Assembly (NCBI GenBank): GCA_964016985.1
Contig: OZ024833.1
Span: forward strand, 64,444,687-64,508,686
DNA: 64,000 nt
Direction of reading: 5' to 3'
From: Anodontia alba
Lineage: Eukaryota; Mollusca; Bivalvia; Lucinida; Lucinidae
Shown here: positions 1-9,451 of the stretch, one piece after another
Layout: each line of letters starts with the position of its first letter
Numbering within the stretch: position 1 is the stretch's first letter
The notes under the pieces: generated by a model
What the model saw: the letters and a program-made list of their open reading frames with translations, nothing else
Database searches by the model: none
What the model was told of the DNA's origin: nothing
Position numbers and translations under genes: made by a program

Positions 1-378
1 ACACCTCTCAAGTTGCTATGGTTGCTGCGACTAGGTGCAGCTTCAAGTTTCTTCCTCACCCCCCATATTCTCCAGATTTAGCCATTTTGGACTTCTATCT
101 GTTTCCAAATCTGAAAACTAGTTTTCGTACTTCATGTTTCCAAATCTGAAAACTAGCCTTCATGGTATTTTGGAAGCAATGAAGGCATCATAGATGCCAT
201 TGATGAGTACTTAGGGGATCAGGATGAAGGCTTCTATTTTGAAGAGATAAGCAAACTGGAACAGCAGAGAAAGTGCATAGAGGCAAAGGGAGATTATATT
301 GAGAAATAACGGCACAATTTCTGCTCTTGGTCATTCCCAAAGTACAGGGGTCATGAACTTTTTGATCATCCCTCTTAA
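1..378 (+). pseudogene. mariner-like transposase, C-terminal remnant with right end
   Basis: Broken reading frame resembling the C-terminus of a mariner transposase. The first part reads PPYSPDLAILDFYLFPNLK, which contains the Asp that in D,D34D mariners follows the YSPDLA motif. After a frame change it reads NEGIIDAIDEYLGDQDEGF and ends in GDYIEK with a stop at 307-309. A 20-bp direct repeat (107-126 and 140-159) lies exactly where the frame breaks, so a small tandem duplication probably inactivated it. The AGGGATGATCAAAAAGTTC-type sequence (complement) at about 345-377 looks like the right terminal inverted repeat. The element is cut by the left window edge. It lies downstream of the SRD5A3-like exon 3, in an intron or beyond. 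Confidence 0.8.
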
Positions 379-424
379 TTTTTACTCTTCACATATTTAG
401 AGCTTTACTGCATTTTTCTTATCT

Positions 425-520
425 CACCAGGAAAATATATGTTGTGTTGTTCTCTGTGAGACACTTCTAATGAGAACCACACCATGTATTTTCATGCAGA
501 AATAAGAAAAAAATATCAAA
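425..520. repeat. degraded P2 palindromic element
   Basis: Right arm recognisable (CTTCTAATGAGAACCACACC, then TTTTCATGCAGAAATAAG); the left arm is eroded. Same family as the intact hairpin at 10502-10632. Confidence 0.5.
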
Positions 521-710
521 ACTACTTAGTTAACCCTAAAATCCTTCAGCGAAATTCTAGCAGACCGCAATCTGAATTTTTATTATTATTGTAAGACTTG
601 GCATTTCATGTGACAGATGATTCAGATGAAATCCCAAGCCTTATTTTCTCTGAAAAGTACTTAAAACAATAATATTGTCTACTGCTGCTGTGATTACAAT
701 TTTAACAGTT

Positions 711-1009
711 TGGTTTGTGTTGAGGTTTTGTTGCCCAGTCAACCCAATGGGGTCATGACGAGCTTAGTCAGTTTACCTAACCACACTTTTACAAGGCAGG
801 CTTAGTCCTCTAAGCGGTTAACGAGTACAGAGCACATTCTTTCGCCAGAAACTGACAACTGCCCTTCTTGAATCAGCAGAAGTGAGAGAATGACTATGGC
901 AAATATTTCATGATCAAATCTCCACGAAAGAATGTTGCTGGCCAGGGTCAAACCCGCATTCTGCTGAAAACCGGTCAGATGCGCATCCAACTGAGCCACC
1001 GAGGCCGGC
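711..1009 (-). mobile_element. tRNA-derived SINE-A, full length
   Basis: Reading the minus strand, a tRNA-like head (GGCCTCGGTGGCTCAGTTGG type) is followed by a body with ACATTCTTTCGTGGAGAT, GAAGGGCAGTTGTCAGTTTC and TTAACCGCTTAGAGGAC, ending in a CAACACAAAC tail. A 12-bp target-site duplication (ATTTTAACAGTT) flanks it at 699-710 and 1010-1021. Many copies of this family occur in the window, on both strands. Confidence 0.85.
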
Positions 1010-1095
1010 ATTTTAACAGTTCAAAACAGTGTCTTATCTACAGATATGTGTCAAAGAGTACAGGATATATGCTGTCTGGTCCTCATAACACTTAC

Positions 1096-1293
1096 CAAAC
1101 CCAGACCCATCTAGGGCTGGGGCCTCTGAAAGGACAGTCACGCCCACTAGTACCGTATAGATGAAGGGAGCCACAGTGTCTAGAAGATCTTGGTTGGACT
1201 TGGTGCTGAACACATTTACGTACACGCTGCGGTAGAGGCGACACAGGGTATGGGAGAATAGCAGGCTGGTTCCTATTAAAGCTGACATCTCAT
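1096..1293 (-). CDS. SRD5A3: SRD5A3-like polyprenol reductase, third coding exon in window
   Basis: 198-nt exon with acceptor TTTTCTTCAG at its upstream side and donor GTAAGT at its lower edge. It starts by completing an Asp codon and then encodes 65 residues plus one base. The peptide EMSALIGTSLLFSHTLCRLY continues with RSVYVNVFS and then FIYTVLVGVTVLSEAP. This matches the SRD5A3 family region that reads L(R)RL(F)E.(L)YVSVFS ... YYVLVGLTVLSQ. It would form two membrane segments of this ER reductase. The family reduces the alpha-isoprene unit in dolichol synthesis, using NADPH, and so supports N-glycosylation. Phase 1 at the donor means the next exon, with the C-terminal catalytic and NADPH-binding part, lies outside the left edge. 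Exon boundaries fit the upstream exon exactly. Confidence 0.85.
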
Positions 1294-1599
1294 CTGAAGA
1301 AAACAGAAGAAGTACATGTACACAGCCATAATTATAAGAACCTTCAGAGAAGAAATTATGGACAGGCAGAGGATAAACAAACAGAGAGTCATCAATATAG
1401 CATATCCTAAGCCTTTTGCCCAAGTGAGCTAAAAAGAAAGAACCTGATCAGCGAGTTTGTAGTGCAACTGCTCCTCTAATTGAATAAAAGCGCTGCAAGC
1501 ACTGCACCATGCCCTGCCACTGCTCTTACATCAATCAAGTGCCATAACTCTTTCAAAACTGAAATCAAGGGAAGATGCATTAGTCTTTCCCTAAAGAAA

Positions 1600-2995
1600 G
1601 TTGACATGACCGACATGACTATTTTTAATATTCAAAGGGCCGTAACATATTGGTAAGTAAACCAGACTTACAGTTCTTATTTCCTGCAGATCCCCTCATG
1701 GTGCTTCACATTCGTGTAAAGTTTACAAGTATATCACAGAAACTGTTATTTTCAATGTTCAAAGACCCATAACTCAACAAGTAATTAAGCCAGACTTATG
1801 GTTCTTGTATTCTACATGTCATCTTATGTTGCTTTACATTCTTGCAAGGTTTCAAGAAAATTTCTAAAACCATTTTCAAGTTATAGAAATGGCACAAGAC
1901 TAGGATCACTATTTACAATGTCCTAAGGGCAGTAACTCCAAAAGCAGGTAATTCAGAGTTATAGTTTTTGTATTCTGCACATCATATCATGGTGACATAC
2001 ATTTGCATAAAGTTTCAAGAAAATATCTCAAACAGTTTCAAGTTACAGAGCAGTCACATATATTATTACAGAAATCACTATTTTAAATGTTCAAAGGGTC
2101 ATAACACCAATAGTAGGTTAAGCAGATTTAGGGTTCTTATGTTCTGCACCTCGAATCATGATGCTTTACATTTATATAAAGTTTTATCAAAATATCTGAA
2201 ACTGTTTCCGCTTTACAGAGCTGATACGAGTACATGGTAGAAATGGCCATTTTCAATATTTACTATGTTGAAAGGGTGGTAACTCCAAAAGTAGCTTAAC
2301 CAGATCTATGGTTCTTGTGTTCTGCACATCCTCTCATGGTGCTTTCATTTTTGAGAAATTTCATGAAAATATCTCAAATGGTTTTCAACTTACAGAGCAG
2401 ACACAAGTACATGGTAGAAATGGCTGTGTTCAATGTTCAAAGGGCAAGAACTCCAAAATTAGGAAAACCAGAGTTACGATTCTTAAGTTCTGCACACGTC
2501 GTCTCATGAAGCTTTAAATTTGTGTGAAGTTACATCAAAATATCTGAAACAGTTCCAACTTACAGAGTGGACAATAATACATGGTAGAAATGGCTATTTT
2601 CAATATTAACGATGTTCAAAGGGTTGTAACTCCAAACGTAGGTTAACCGGAGTTATGGTTCATTGTGTTCTGCACACTGTCTCATAAAGCTTTACATTTG
2701 TGAGACATTTTATGAAAATATCACAAAGGGTTTTCAGCTTGAGCGGACATGAGTACATGGTGGAAATGGCTATGTTCAGTGTTCAAAGGGCAATTACTCT
2801 AAAAGTAGGCAAACCAAAGTTACAGACTATGTGTTCTGCATGTCGTCTCATGGTGCTTTACATTTGTGTGAAGTTTGGTGAAAATATCATGAACGGTATC
2901 TAAGTTATGGAGCAGATACAAGTACATGGTAGAAATGGCTATGATGAAAAGGGTAATAACTCCGTAAGTAGGCAAACCAGAGTTTTCTGTACTTC
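1600..2995 (+). repeat. diverged ~170-bp tandem array (satellite T1)
   Basis: About eight imperfect head-to-tail copies. Landmarks recur at roughly 170-bp spacing: TTCAAAGGG.(C/T)GTAACTCC near 1631, 2089, 2437, 2613 and 2782, followed by TTCTGCACATC.TCTCATGGTGC, a (T)GTGTGAAGTTT.A.GAAAATATCTC stretch, and ACATGGTAGAAATGGC. Short open frames in it are shadows of the repeat. A single inverted copy occurs at 54478-54640. The array sits in the intron between SRD5A3-like exons 2 and 3. Confidence 0.8.
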
Positions 2996-3284
2996 AATAT
3001 ACTTCTGAAAAATGGTCTACTCTACAAGGAAATCATTTGCTGCTGCAGAGAGTAAATTCAACATTTCCTCCCCTAAGCAAAGCTGCAGTTTAGGTAAATA
3101 GAACACACAATCCTCTTGTGTACAAATTGTCCAGTTGTAGCCAACTATTCACTTTTTTACATACTACATATCTGGGACTCTTGAAGTAATATGTAACATT
3201 AAACTGTAGAAAGTTTTTTTTTTCAAACAACAATTAAAACTACGCTTGCCAAAAGCCTTTTTTTGTTTTTTTTTTTACTTATGA

Positions 3285-3420
3285 TCATTTTGACTTTTAT
3301 GGCCCAGTCAACACAGTTAAGATCATGCTGAGCCAGCCCTTCTTGAACTAGCAGACAGGGGAGAATGACCACGAAAGTTATGTGGCTGAGCTGCGATTCA
3401 AACTTGTGACCCATGGATCA
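3285..3420 (-). mobile_element. degraded SINE-A fragment
   Basis: Minus-strand similarity limited to the GGCCCAGTCAAC end and the GCCCTTCTTGAA...GAGAATGACC central block. It abuts the MITE at 3428. Confidence 0.4.
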
Positions 3421-3427
3421 GCAATCA

Positions 3428-3671
3428 GGGCCCAGTTGTTCAAAACTAACGACATTGTTAGTTAACGATTCATTAAAATTTACATCTAGTGATACATAAA
3501 TATGCTGAAATTTTTTGCTGAAAAAATGTGAGTAGCTTTTGCAGTGCAAAAGCTACTCACATTTTTTCAGCAAAAAATATCAGAATTTTGTGTATTGACT
3601 CCGCTAAAACAGTTAACGAAATGACCCTTAACGAGCTCGTTAAGCTAACAACGCTTTGAACAACTGGGCCC
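3428..3671. mobile_element. palindromic MITE with GGGCCCAGTTGTTCAAA ends (copy 1)
   Basis: Perfect 17-bp terminal inverted repeats at 3428-3444 and 3655-3671. The centre is a hairpin (arms AAAATGTGAGTAGCTTTTGC and its complement around 3520-3565). A second copy with the same architecture and the same flanking ATCA/AGATG bases is at 36534-36759, so the true ends may extend 3 bases further. Confidence 0.8.
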
Positions 3672-3735
3672 AGATGTGTGCCACAAGAATGATAACCCCA
3701 AGTCAATGTCCACATAGTTTTCCATCAACACCTAC

Positions 3736-3887
3736 CTGTTGATACATGGACGGTTCCCGGTATGCTAACCACATCCTGAAGAGCCTGTAACCACCTGAAG
3801 TCAGTAATCCCAAAACAGTAGCTGTTGTACGCTGCTATAACAACTGCGCCACTCATACCAAGACCAATGAAATGACGTCTGACTGGA
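3736..3887 (-). CDS. SRD5A3: SRD5A3-like polyprenol reductase, second coding exon
   Basis: 152-nt exon bounded by acceptor TTAATTTTCAG and donor GTAGGT. The first base completes a codon begun in the exon at 5994-6187 (CA+T, His). Fifty codons follow, and the last base starts the Asp codon finished in the exon at 1096-1293. The peptide HPVRRHFIGLGMSGAVVIAA corresponds to the family's ..VPKRYFSHFYIISVLWNG.. segment. DFRWLQALQDVVSIPGTVHV corresponds to the SWLHGLLR... linker before the third membrane segment. Both splice phases fit, which is strong evidence that this is a working exon. A hydrophobic stretch (about residues 60-78 of the protein) is a probable membrane helix. Similarity in this part of the family is modest, so the call leans on phase continuity. 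Confidence 0.8.
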
Positions 3888-4069
3888 CTGAAAATTAATA
3901 CTGCATTTACACTAACTATTCATTTAATGTATGCCATTCACACTACATATTCATGCAGTGTACAACATTTAGACTAAATATTTGGACAGACATTGTAGAC
4001 TAGACTAGAGGGTTAACACACAGTGACTTTAAAATGCTGAACGTTAAGGAGGCATATTTATAGATAATT

Positions 4070-4190
4070 CTAGGATTTTTTTTCTTTGTCATTTCTAAAT
4101 AAAAACATACATTGTGGGTACTCCTTAAAATCACCTAGCCAAGATGATTCTAATGAGTACCCAAAATGTATATACAAAATGTATATATTT
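4070..4190. repeat. degraded P2 palindromic element
   Basis: Arms ACATTGTGGGTACTCCTTA and TTCTAATGAGTACCCAAAAT are recognisable around 4110-4175, with TTTCTTTGTCATTTCT on the outer left. Confidence 0.5.
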
Positions 4191-4311
4191 ATGGAGAACT
4201 GGAGAAAATTCACAGAATTATCATCAAATACTCCTCCATAACAAATCCTCTAGGTACATTTTGTATGTCAGTAAAGCATCAATTATACGCAAGTTGTGGT
4301 TTGAACTTGAC

Positions 4312-4675
4312 ATACCATATTCGACCTAATTAATGCACTGTGCACTTAGGTTTTTCAAAATACTCTGAAAACTTGTAGTAAAATATGTTCCTACCTATAC
4401 TAAGGGTACACTTTAGAAGAAAAGAGATCAGTGAAGAACTCATCAAATGATGCTTATGCAATATTTTTGTGTGGTTTTTTTTCTTTGTGATTTTCTTTAT
4501 AAAATTTTATGTTATGGGTACCAATTTGAATTGCATCGACAAGTCGATGCAATTCAAATGGGTACCTACAACATTTGCCCTCAAAAAGTATCCTGGTTGT
4601 AACCTGAAGACTAAGGAATTGCTTGACTGTGCACTTATAGGGGTATGTGCGGTAAATAGGTCGAATACAGTAATT
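4312..4675. mobile_element. MITE P10 with internal hairpin (copy A)
   Basis: Terminal inverted repeat ATACCATATTCGACCTAAT at the left and its complement (AATAGGTCGAATACAGTA) at the right. A perfect internal hairpin, ATTTGAATTGCATCGAC and its complement, is at about 4531-4560. Copy B at 5075-5490 has the same parts in the same order, including the flanking GCTTGACTGTG and CTTATAGGGGTATGTG blocks. Confidence 0.75.
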
Positions 4676-4945
4676 ATGAGGAAACTGATTTGCCATGCAT
4701 CAGGGCCATAATGAAAATGCATCAAGCATGACTTTGTTCATCATTTTCACAGTACTTTGTAATGCTCAGTAAACTTGCAATTGATTATTTTGTAAATGAA
4801 AATGAATACTAAACAATTAATACACAAGAATCACTGCAACTGTATTTAACAATTACCACGCAATGGGCAGATTCAGCAGATGACAAATTGATGAGATGTT
4901 TCTTATTTTTTTCAGATAAAAGGATGTTTGCCATCAAAATTATTG

Positions 4946-5067
4946 ATATTTTTCTTATTTCCCTATGAAAACATATGCTGTAGGCTCTCATTAGAAGTGC
5001 CTAACAGATGCGCTTGGAATGAGTGCCAACAACATATATTTTCATGGAGAAATAAGAAAAATATTTA
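4946..5067. mobile_element. P2 palindromic element
   Basis: Outer arms ATATTTTTCTTATTTC...ATGAAAACATATG and CATATATTTTCATGGAGAA..AAGAAAAATAT are paired; the centre is eroded (ATTAGAAGTGCC / GCGCTTGGAATGAG). A partial P7-type fragment (CAGATTCAGCAGATGACAAA) lies just left of it at about 4837-4930. Confidence 0.65.
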
Positions 5068-5074
5068 CATGATA

Positions 5075-5490
5075 ATACCATATTTGATCTAATTATGAAA
5101 AAATCCTATTTAATCTAACTGCCGCATCATGCACTTAGATTTTTCAAAATTACTGGGAAAACTTGTGGTAAAATAAGTATCCACCTATACTCAGGGAACA
5201 CTTAAAAAACGGTCGGCAAAGATTTTGTGTAATGATGCTTATCCAATGTTTTTGTATTTTTTTTCTGGTTTTCTTTATAAAAGCATATGTTTTGGGTACT
5301 CATTTGAATTGCATCGACAAGTCGATGCAATTCAAATGGGTACCCACAATATATGCCTTTATGAAGTAGTCAAAAAGTACACTGGCTGCATTCTGAAGAC
5401 TACAGAATCGCTTGACTGTGTGCTTATAGGGGTATGTGCGGTAATGTGCGCTTATAGGGGTATGTGTGGTATTAGGTTGAATACGGTATT
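5075..5490. mobile_element. MITE P10 with internal hairpin (copy B)
   Basis: Ends ATACCATATTTGATCTAAT and ATTAGGTTGAATACGGTAT are inverted repeats. The same inner hairpin as copy A (TTGAATTGCATCGAC) is at about 5306-5338. The GGGGTATGTG(C/T)GGTA block is duplicated near the right end. Confidence 0.75.
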
Positions 5491-5760
5491 TCAAAATCTC
5501 TGCTGAAAATTTTGTACCGGTATGCAAGACACTAAATTTTTACCCAGTGCACATAAGCTATTCAAAGACTTTAATACTAATGACACCATCAGACAAATGA
5601 TGAGAATGAACTTGAATTCTTAGAAGTTTTACCCACTGAAGTACAGTCCTATAGACTTCATGTAGACCGTTTTCTGAGTCAAATACTCACTATGATGAAG
5701 TATGAGGAGACTTTTTAAGGCACTCAACACTGGCTGCAGTGAAGTCAAATAAAGCATTAA

Positions 5761-5963
5761 CCCATGTCCTATTGAACCTGGATATACCCTACTTTGCAAA
5801 CAGTGTAGATCCAGATCAGTTGGCTTCTCAAGAAGCCAACTGATCTGACTGCACTGTTTGCCATTCTGTATGTGAATTTATATCAAAAATCTTGATCAAG
5901 GAATCTGATTGGCTCATAATTAGAAGTGGGTGTGGCATCTTAATTCATTAAGCATGACAATGG
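5761..5963 (+). mobile_element. P3 piggyBac-type MITE (TTAA-flanked)
   Basis: Flanked by TTAA at 5757-5760 and 5964-5967. Its ends are CCCATGTCCTATTGAA and a degraded complement. The hairpin core has arms CAGTGTAGATCCAGATCAG plus TTGGCTTC. A TTAA duplication with CCC-starting termini is typical of piggyBac-related elements; this copy is diverged. Confidence 0.65.
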
Positions 5964-5993
5964 TTAAAGTCTTTAGTGACTGACATTACTTAC

Positions 5994-6187
5994 TGCTTCT
6001 TAAAACGGAAAAGCCCTTTCTGTCCATCAAAATCTCTACTAGTGCCAGAGCCTGCCACAGCTTGGTACAGACCCTTGATAACATAGGCCCCTGAGAGAGA
6101 AGTCCACAGAAGACCTAGTCCTGAAAATTGATCCAAAGGCGCTGGTAGGTTTTCCATGGTTGCCTCAGGTGAAGTTTGGGGAATTAC
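5994..6187 (-). CDS. SRD5A3: SRD5A3-like polyprenol reductase, first coding exon
   Basis: Minus-strand exon with acceptor TTGGTATTTTGTAG before position 6187 and donor GTAAGT below 5994. The ATG is at 6157-6155 in a good context (GCAACCATGG). The 30 bases between acceptor and ATG would be 5' UTR, so a spliced untranslated exon lies further upstream. The 54 complete codons begin MENLPAPLDQFSGLGLLW and include a hydrophobic stretch (LGLLWTSLSGAYVIKGLY), the expected first membrane helix. They end in LFRFKK with two bases of a split codon. That phase fits the exon at 3736-3887. Overall topology and position of the helix match the N-terminus of SRD5A3 proteins, although sequence identity here is low. 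No in-frame stop separates the acceptor from the ATG, so a longer N-terminus cannot be excluded. Confidence 0.75.
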
Positions 6188-6299
6188 CTACAAAATACCA
6201 AGATGTTTGTGTTAGAATCACTTGCAATACATGTATAAAATGAAATGACAATAGTATGCAAAAACTTTTCGGAGTGTCTGACAATGATCATGCAAATAA

Positions 6300-6420
6300 T
6301 TAACCCATTGTAGTCAGGATACCAGTAAAACTGGCAAACAGTGCAGACCAAGATCAGATGCCGCAGAATGCAGTGTCTGATCAGGGTCTCCACTGTTTGC
6401 AAATACATGTAGTATAGGAA
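6300..6420. mobile_element. P4 palindromic TTAA-type element, partial
   Basis: Begins TTAACCCATTGTAGTC at 6300 and contains the hairpin GGCAAACAGTGCAGACC...GATCAGATGCCGCAG with complement ending CACTGTTTGC. The right end is not clear. Confidence 0.55.
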
Positions 6421-7032
6421 TATCTAAATTTCATGGCTATTCGGACGCTTCAGAATTTTGAAAGACCGAACAGGTTTTGTCTTACATGTCTAGCAGTACT
6501 ACGGATTTCTCAGAGACCAAATGACAACTATATTCTGAGGAGATATTAAGGAATTTTGATAACAATTTCAGGGGCTTTAAAAAAAAGATTATGCTCAACC
6601 TCCTCCTTGGAGCCATTTCTTTCCTTTAAGAAATGCCAGGTTCAATTTTGGAATAGATTCACTAGAGATTAAGGAAGAAAATGGTCAGCTTTATCCACTC
6701 ATTGTAAACCAGAGATTGCAAGGTTTCTAGCAAGACAGGATTTTAAAAGTGTCATGCAGGTAGCAGGGTGCATTCTATTTTCTCTTTTTAGTATTTTTCA
6801 GATATTTCACATGAAATGTCAAACCATATTTTCTCTAAAAACAATAATACAGCAATAATATAAAATATATTTCAATTTGTCATTTGCTGCAGTTGTGATT
6901 GGCATTTTAAGGGTTGATTTTTTTTTAAAGAGCCCACAGGTAACTGTTGTCATTAATCAAAACATACTGTGCTTATCTTGTTTTATTTCATAATGTTATT
7001 GTTTAATATAGCTCTAGATAAGAAACTTTTTT

Positions 7033-7235
7033 TTAACCATTACCACGCTCTTGGCTAATTCAGCAGATGACAAACAGATGATATTTTTCATACTTTTCCC
7101 AGAAAACAGGATCTGACATTTCATGCAAATTGTCTCCATTGGAGACAATTTGCATGAAATGTCGAATCCTGTTTTATAGAAAAAAAAAAAAGAAAAAAAA
7201 TATTTCACAATGTCGTCTGCTGAAATGTTTACCAA
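7033..7235. mobile_element. P7 palindromic element
   Basis: Starts TTAACCATTACCACGCTC. It carries a perfect central palindrome CATTTCATGCAAATTGTCTCC and its complement (centre about 7139), inside arms ending CAGCAGATGACA and TGTCGTCTGCTGAAAT. Poly-A interrupts the right arm. Confidence 0.75.
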
Positions 7236-7257
7236 AATGCCATGTGTTCAAACAAAA

Positions 7258-7395
7258 AACGTTTGTTGGGATTTTGTTTAATGACACATCAACCCTTCTG
7301 GGTCATTTTGTCTTGTGTGGGAGAAAAGGAAGAAAAAAAAATAGAGGAGGAGTGCACGACAAAAACTACAATAAAATTATGGGACCAGGGAAGAC
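7258..7395 (-). mobile_element. 3' fragment of polypyrimidine retroposon (R9)
   Basis: Matches the 3' end of the element at 49363-49652 (GTTTAATGACACATCAACCC, then GGGTCATTTTGT), diverged and truncated. Confidence 0.55.
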
Positions 7396-7617
7396 ACAGA
7401 TCAGCCTGCACATTCATGCAGTCTGATCAGTCTTTGCTGATCACATATGCCTTCTACAGCCTCCATGCTATTCAAAGAGGGATAAACGAGAACCCTTACC
7501 ATACTGGGTGATGTACAGGCTGATCTGAGTATTTGTTGGTCACACAGGTCTTATTGTAGGTTTTCTCATGCGCTGGCTCAGAGGAAAGTGAAAAAAAGAA
7601 ACATTAACCCTTGTCCT

Positions 7618-7813
7618 GCTGAACCCGGATATGTCCTGCCTTTGCAGACAGTGTAGATCCAGATCAGTTGGCTTCTTCAGAAGCCAACTGATCTGGATCT
7701 GCACTGTTTGCCATAAAGTATGTTAATTTATAGCAACAATCCAGGTCAAGTAATCTTATTGGCTGAAAATTAGAAGTGGGCATGGCATCTTAATTTATTC
7801 AGTGGGACAAGGG
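7618..7813 (+). mobile_element. P3 piggyBac-type MITE, good copy
   Basis: TTAA at 7614-7617 and 7814-7817. Ends are CCCTTGTCCTGCTGAAC and a complementary CAGTGGGACAAGGG. The central hairpin has arms CAGTGTAGATCCAGATCAG plus TTGGCTTCTTC. After the hairpin is the AATCTTATTGGCTGAAAAT block seen in all P3 copies. Confidence 0.8.
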
Positions 7814-7962
7814 TTAATTAAAGGAAGAAGAGAGCAAAAAAAAAAAAAAAAAAAAAGAAAGTGCAGAAAAAGATGAAATACTAGTATGCCCCCCTTCCCC
7901 TAACTGGTGCCAGTAAAGAAGGCCCTTACCAACACCCTACTACCCTTTACAAAAAAGCAGTG

Positions 7963-8739
7963 ATATTTTTCTTCTTTCCCTATGAATATTCATGTTGTGG
8001 GAACTTATCAGAATCCCCTCAGCAAGGTGGTAGCTTCCTTTTGCTATCTAGGAGACATGCTCTCAGCAGCAGATGGCTGTGAATTTTCAACCACAACACG
8101 TGTGAAAACCGCCTGGAAGAAGTTCAAGGATCTGCTACCAGTCCTCTCTTCACGCCACCTCTCTTTCAAAACACGTGGCCATGTGTACAGCTCTTGTGTG
8201 AGGAGCGCAATGCTCCATGCCAGCGAGACTTGGCCATTGACAAAGCCGAACCTCCAGCGTCTGCAGCGAAATGACAGGGCAATGATCAGACAGATCTGCA
8301 ATGTCAGGCCGCAAGACATTGTCACCACCAGGTTGATTGATCTACTTGTGCGGCTTGGCATTGAGGATCTGGAACTCATTCTGAAGGAGAGAAAACTTCG
8401 ATGGTATGGACATGTAGAACGCTCCAGTGGTGCAATCAAGACAGCCTTTGACATACAGGTTGATGGAAAGCGTGGGCCTGGGAGGCCCAAAATGACATGG
8501 AAGCAGCTGACAGAGAGGGATTGCAGAGAGTGGAAGCTCTCGGCTATCAACCCTCATGATAGACGTACCTGGAGATCTAGTGTGAGATCTGCCATGCATG
8601 CAGCAAGCCAGTTATCTGGAAGGGGGCCCACTGATGTGGATGTTGCCCCTGTACCTGCATGTTAATCAATAATCTGATTATGATATGATGATGATGATAT
8701 GATAATAAGTACCCACAACATTATGTCCAAAAAAAATAT
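7963..8739. mobile_element. P2 palindrome split by a LINE insertion
   Basis: Left arm 7963 to about 8007 (ATATTTTTCTTCTTTCCCTA, GTTGTGGGAACTTATCAG) and right arm about 8704-8739 (AATAAGTACCCACAACATTA) are the two halves of one P2 hairpin. The reverse-transcriptase fragment at 8008-8700 lies between them, in the loop region. Confidence 0.7.
8008..8700 (+). pseudogene. RTE-like non-LTR retrotransposon, 5'-truncated 3' end
   Basis: One open frame to a stop at 8663-8665 encodes only the C-terminal part of a LINE reverse transcriptase. It shows FCYLGDMLSAADG, YSSCVRSAMLHASETWPL, LQRNDRAMIRQICNV, RKLRWYGHVERSSGA and GPGRPKMTWKQLTERDCREW. All of this is after the catalytic fingers/palm, so it cannot be active. 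The 3' tail TATGATGATGATGAT is a short microsatellite, as RTE-type elements usually have. The first residues of the longest frame (from the ATG at 7982) come from the P2 hairpin, not the LINE. The frame is intact over about 215 codons, which suggests a fairly recent 5'-truncated insertion. RTE versus RTE-X clade cannot be settled from this part. Confidence 0.8.
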
Positions 8740-8782
8740 CTACCTTGATATCCCTCTAACTTTAAGGTACCATAATAACGCA

Positions 8783-8960
8783 TCTAACCCTCCTCTTGCT
8801 GAACATGACATGCTCTGTCTTAGCAAACAGTGTAGATCAGATCAGTTGGCTTCTTATCTGGATCTGCACCTATGTCATAAAATATGTGAATTTCTATCAA
8901 AAAACCCGGATCAAGTAATCTGATTGGCTGAAAATTAGAAGTAGGCATGGCAAGGGCTAA
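8783..8960 (+). mobile_element. P3-type MITE, degraded
   Basis: CTAACCCTCCTCTTGCTGAA at the left, hairpin half AACAGTGTAGATCAGATCAG, and the AATCTGATTGGCTGAAAAT block. The right end (GCAAGGGCTAA) is eroded. Confidence 0.55.
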
Positions 8961-8965
8961 GTATT

Positions 8966-9251
8966 GTTTGTTTGTGTTGAGGTTTTACTGCCCAGTCAAC
9001 TCAATGGGGCAATGTCAAGTGCGACCAGTTTACTTAACCATACTTTTACTGGGCAGGCTAAGTGCTGTAAGTGGTTAACCAGCAATGTGCACATTCTTTC
9101 TCCAGAAATGACTTTATTGAATCAGTGGAAGGGAGAGAATGACTGTAGAAAATAATTCATGATCAATCTCTACGAAAGCATGTTGCCGACCTGGCTGGGG
9201 TCGAACCGCAACATCCTGATCACCAATTAGACGCACATCCACCTGAGGTCA
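8966..9251 (-). mobile_element. SINE-A, diverged copy
   Basis: Minus-strand copy from the CAAAC tail (GTTTGTGTTGAGGTTTTACT at 8970) to the tRNA-like head near 9250. Confidence 0.75.
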
Positions 9252-9254
9252 TCT

Positions 9255-9350
9255 TCTAAGTAGTAGGACAGACAGGCCTGAGCAAACCGTGTAGACCTAG
9301 ATAAGACGCTGCAGAATGCGGTGTCTGATCAGGGTCTACTCTGTTTGCCA
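9255..9350. repeat. P4 hairpin fragment
   Basis: GTAGACCTAGATAAGACGCTGCAG and GTGTCTGATCAGGGTCTACT form the paired arms of a P4-type hairpin. Confidence 0.5.
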
Positions 9351-9451
9351 ATCATTCAACACTATTTCAACAGGTAGTAAAATGGAGTTGTTAAAATTTT
9401 AGGATAAATAATGAGTTGCAGTGTCCCAATTCATTTGGGTAAATACAGAAT

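Noticed and set aside
1034..1423. 129-codon minus-strand open frame read as a complete small gene
   Set aside because: Its middle (1096-1293) is a spliced exon of the SRD5A3-like gene; the two ends of the frame are intron sequence.
8044..8550. 168-codon frame antisense to the LINE fragment
   Set aside because: Shadow of the intact plus-strand reverse-transcriptase C-terminus.
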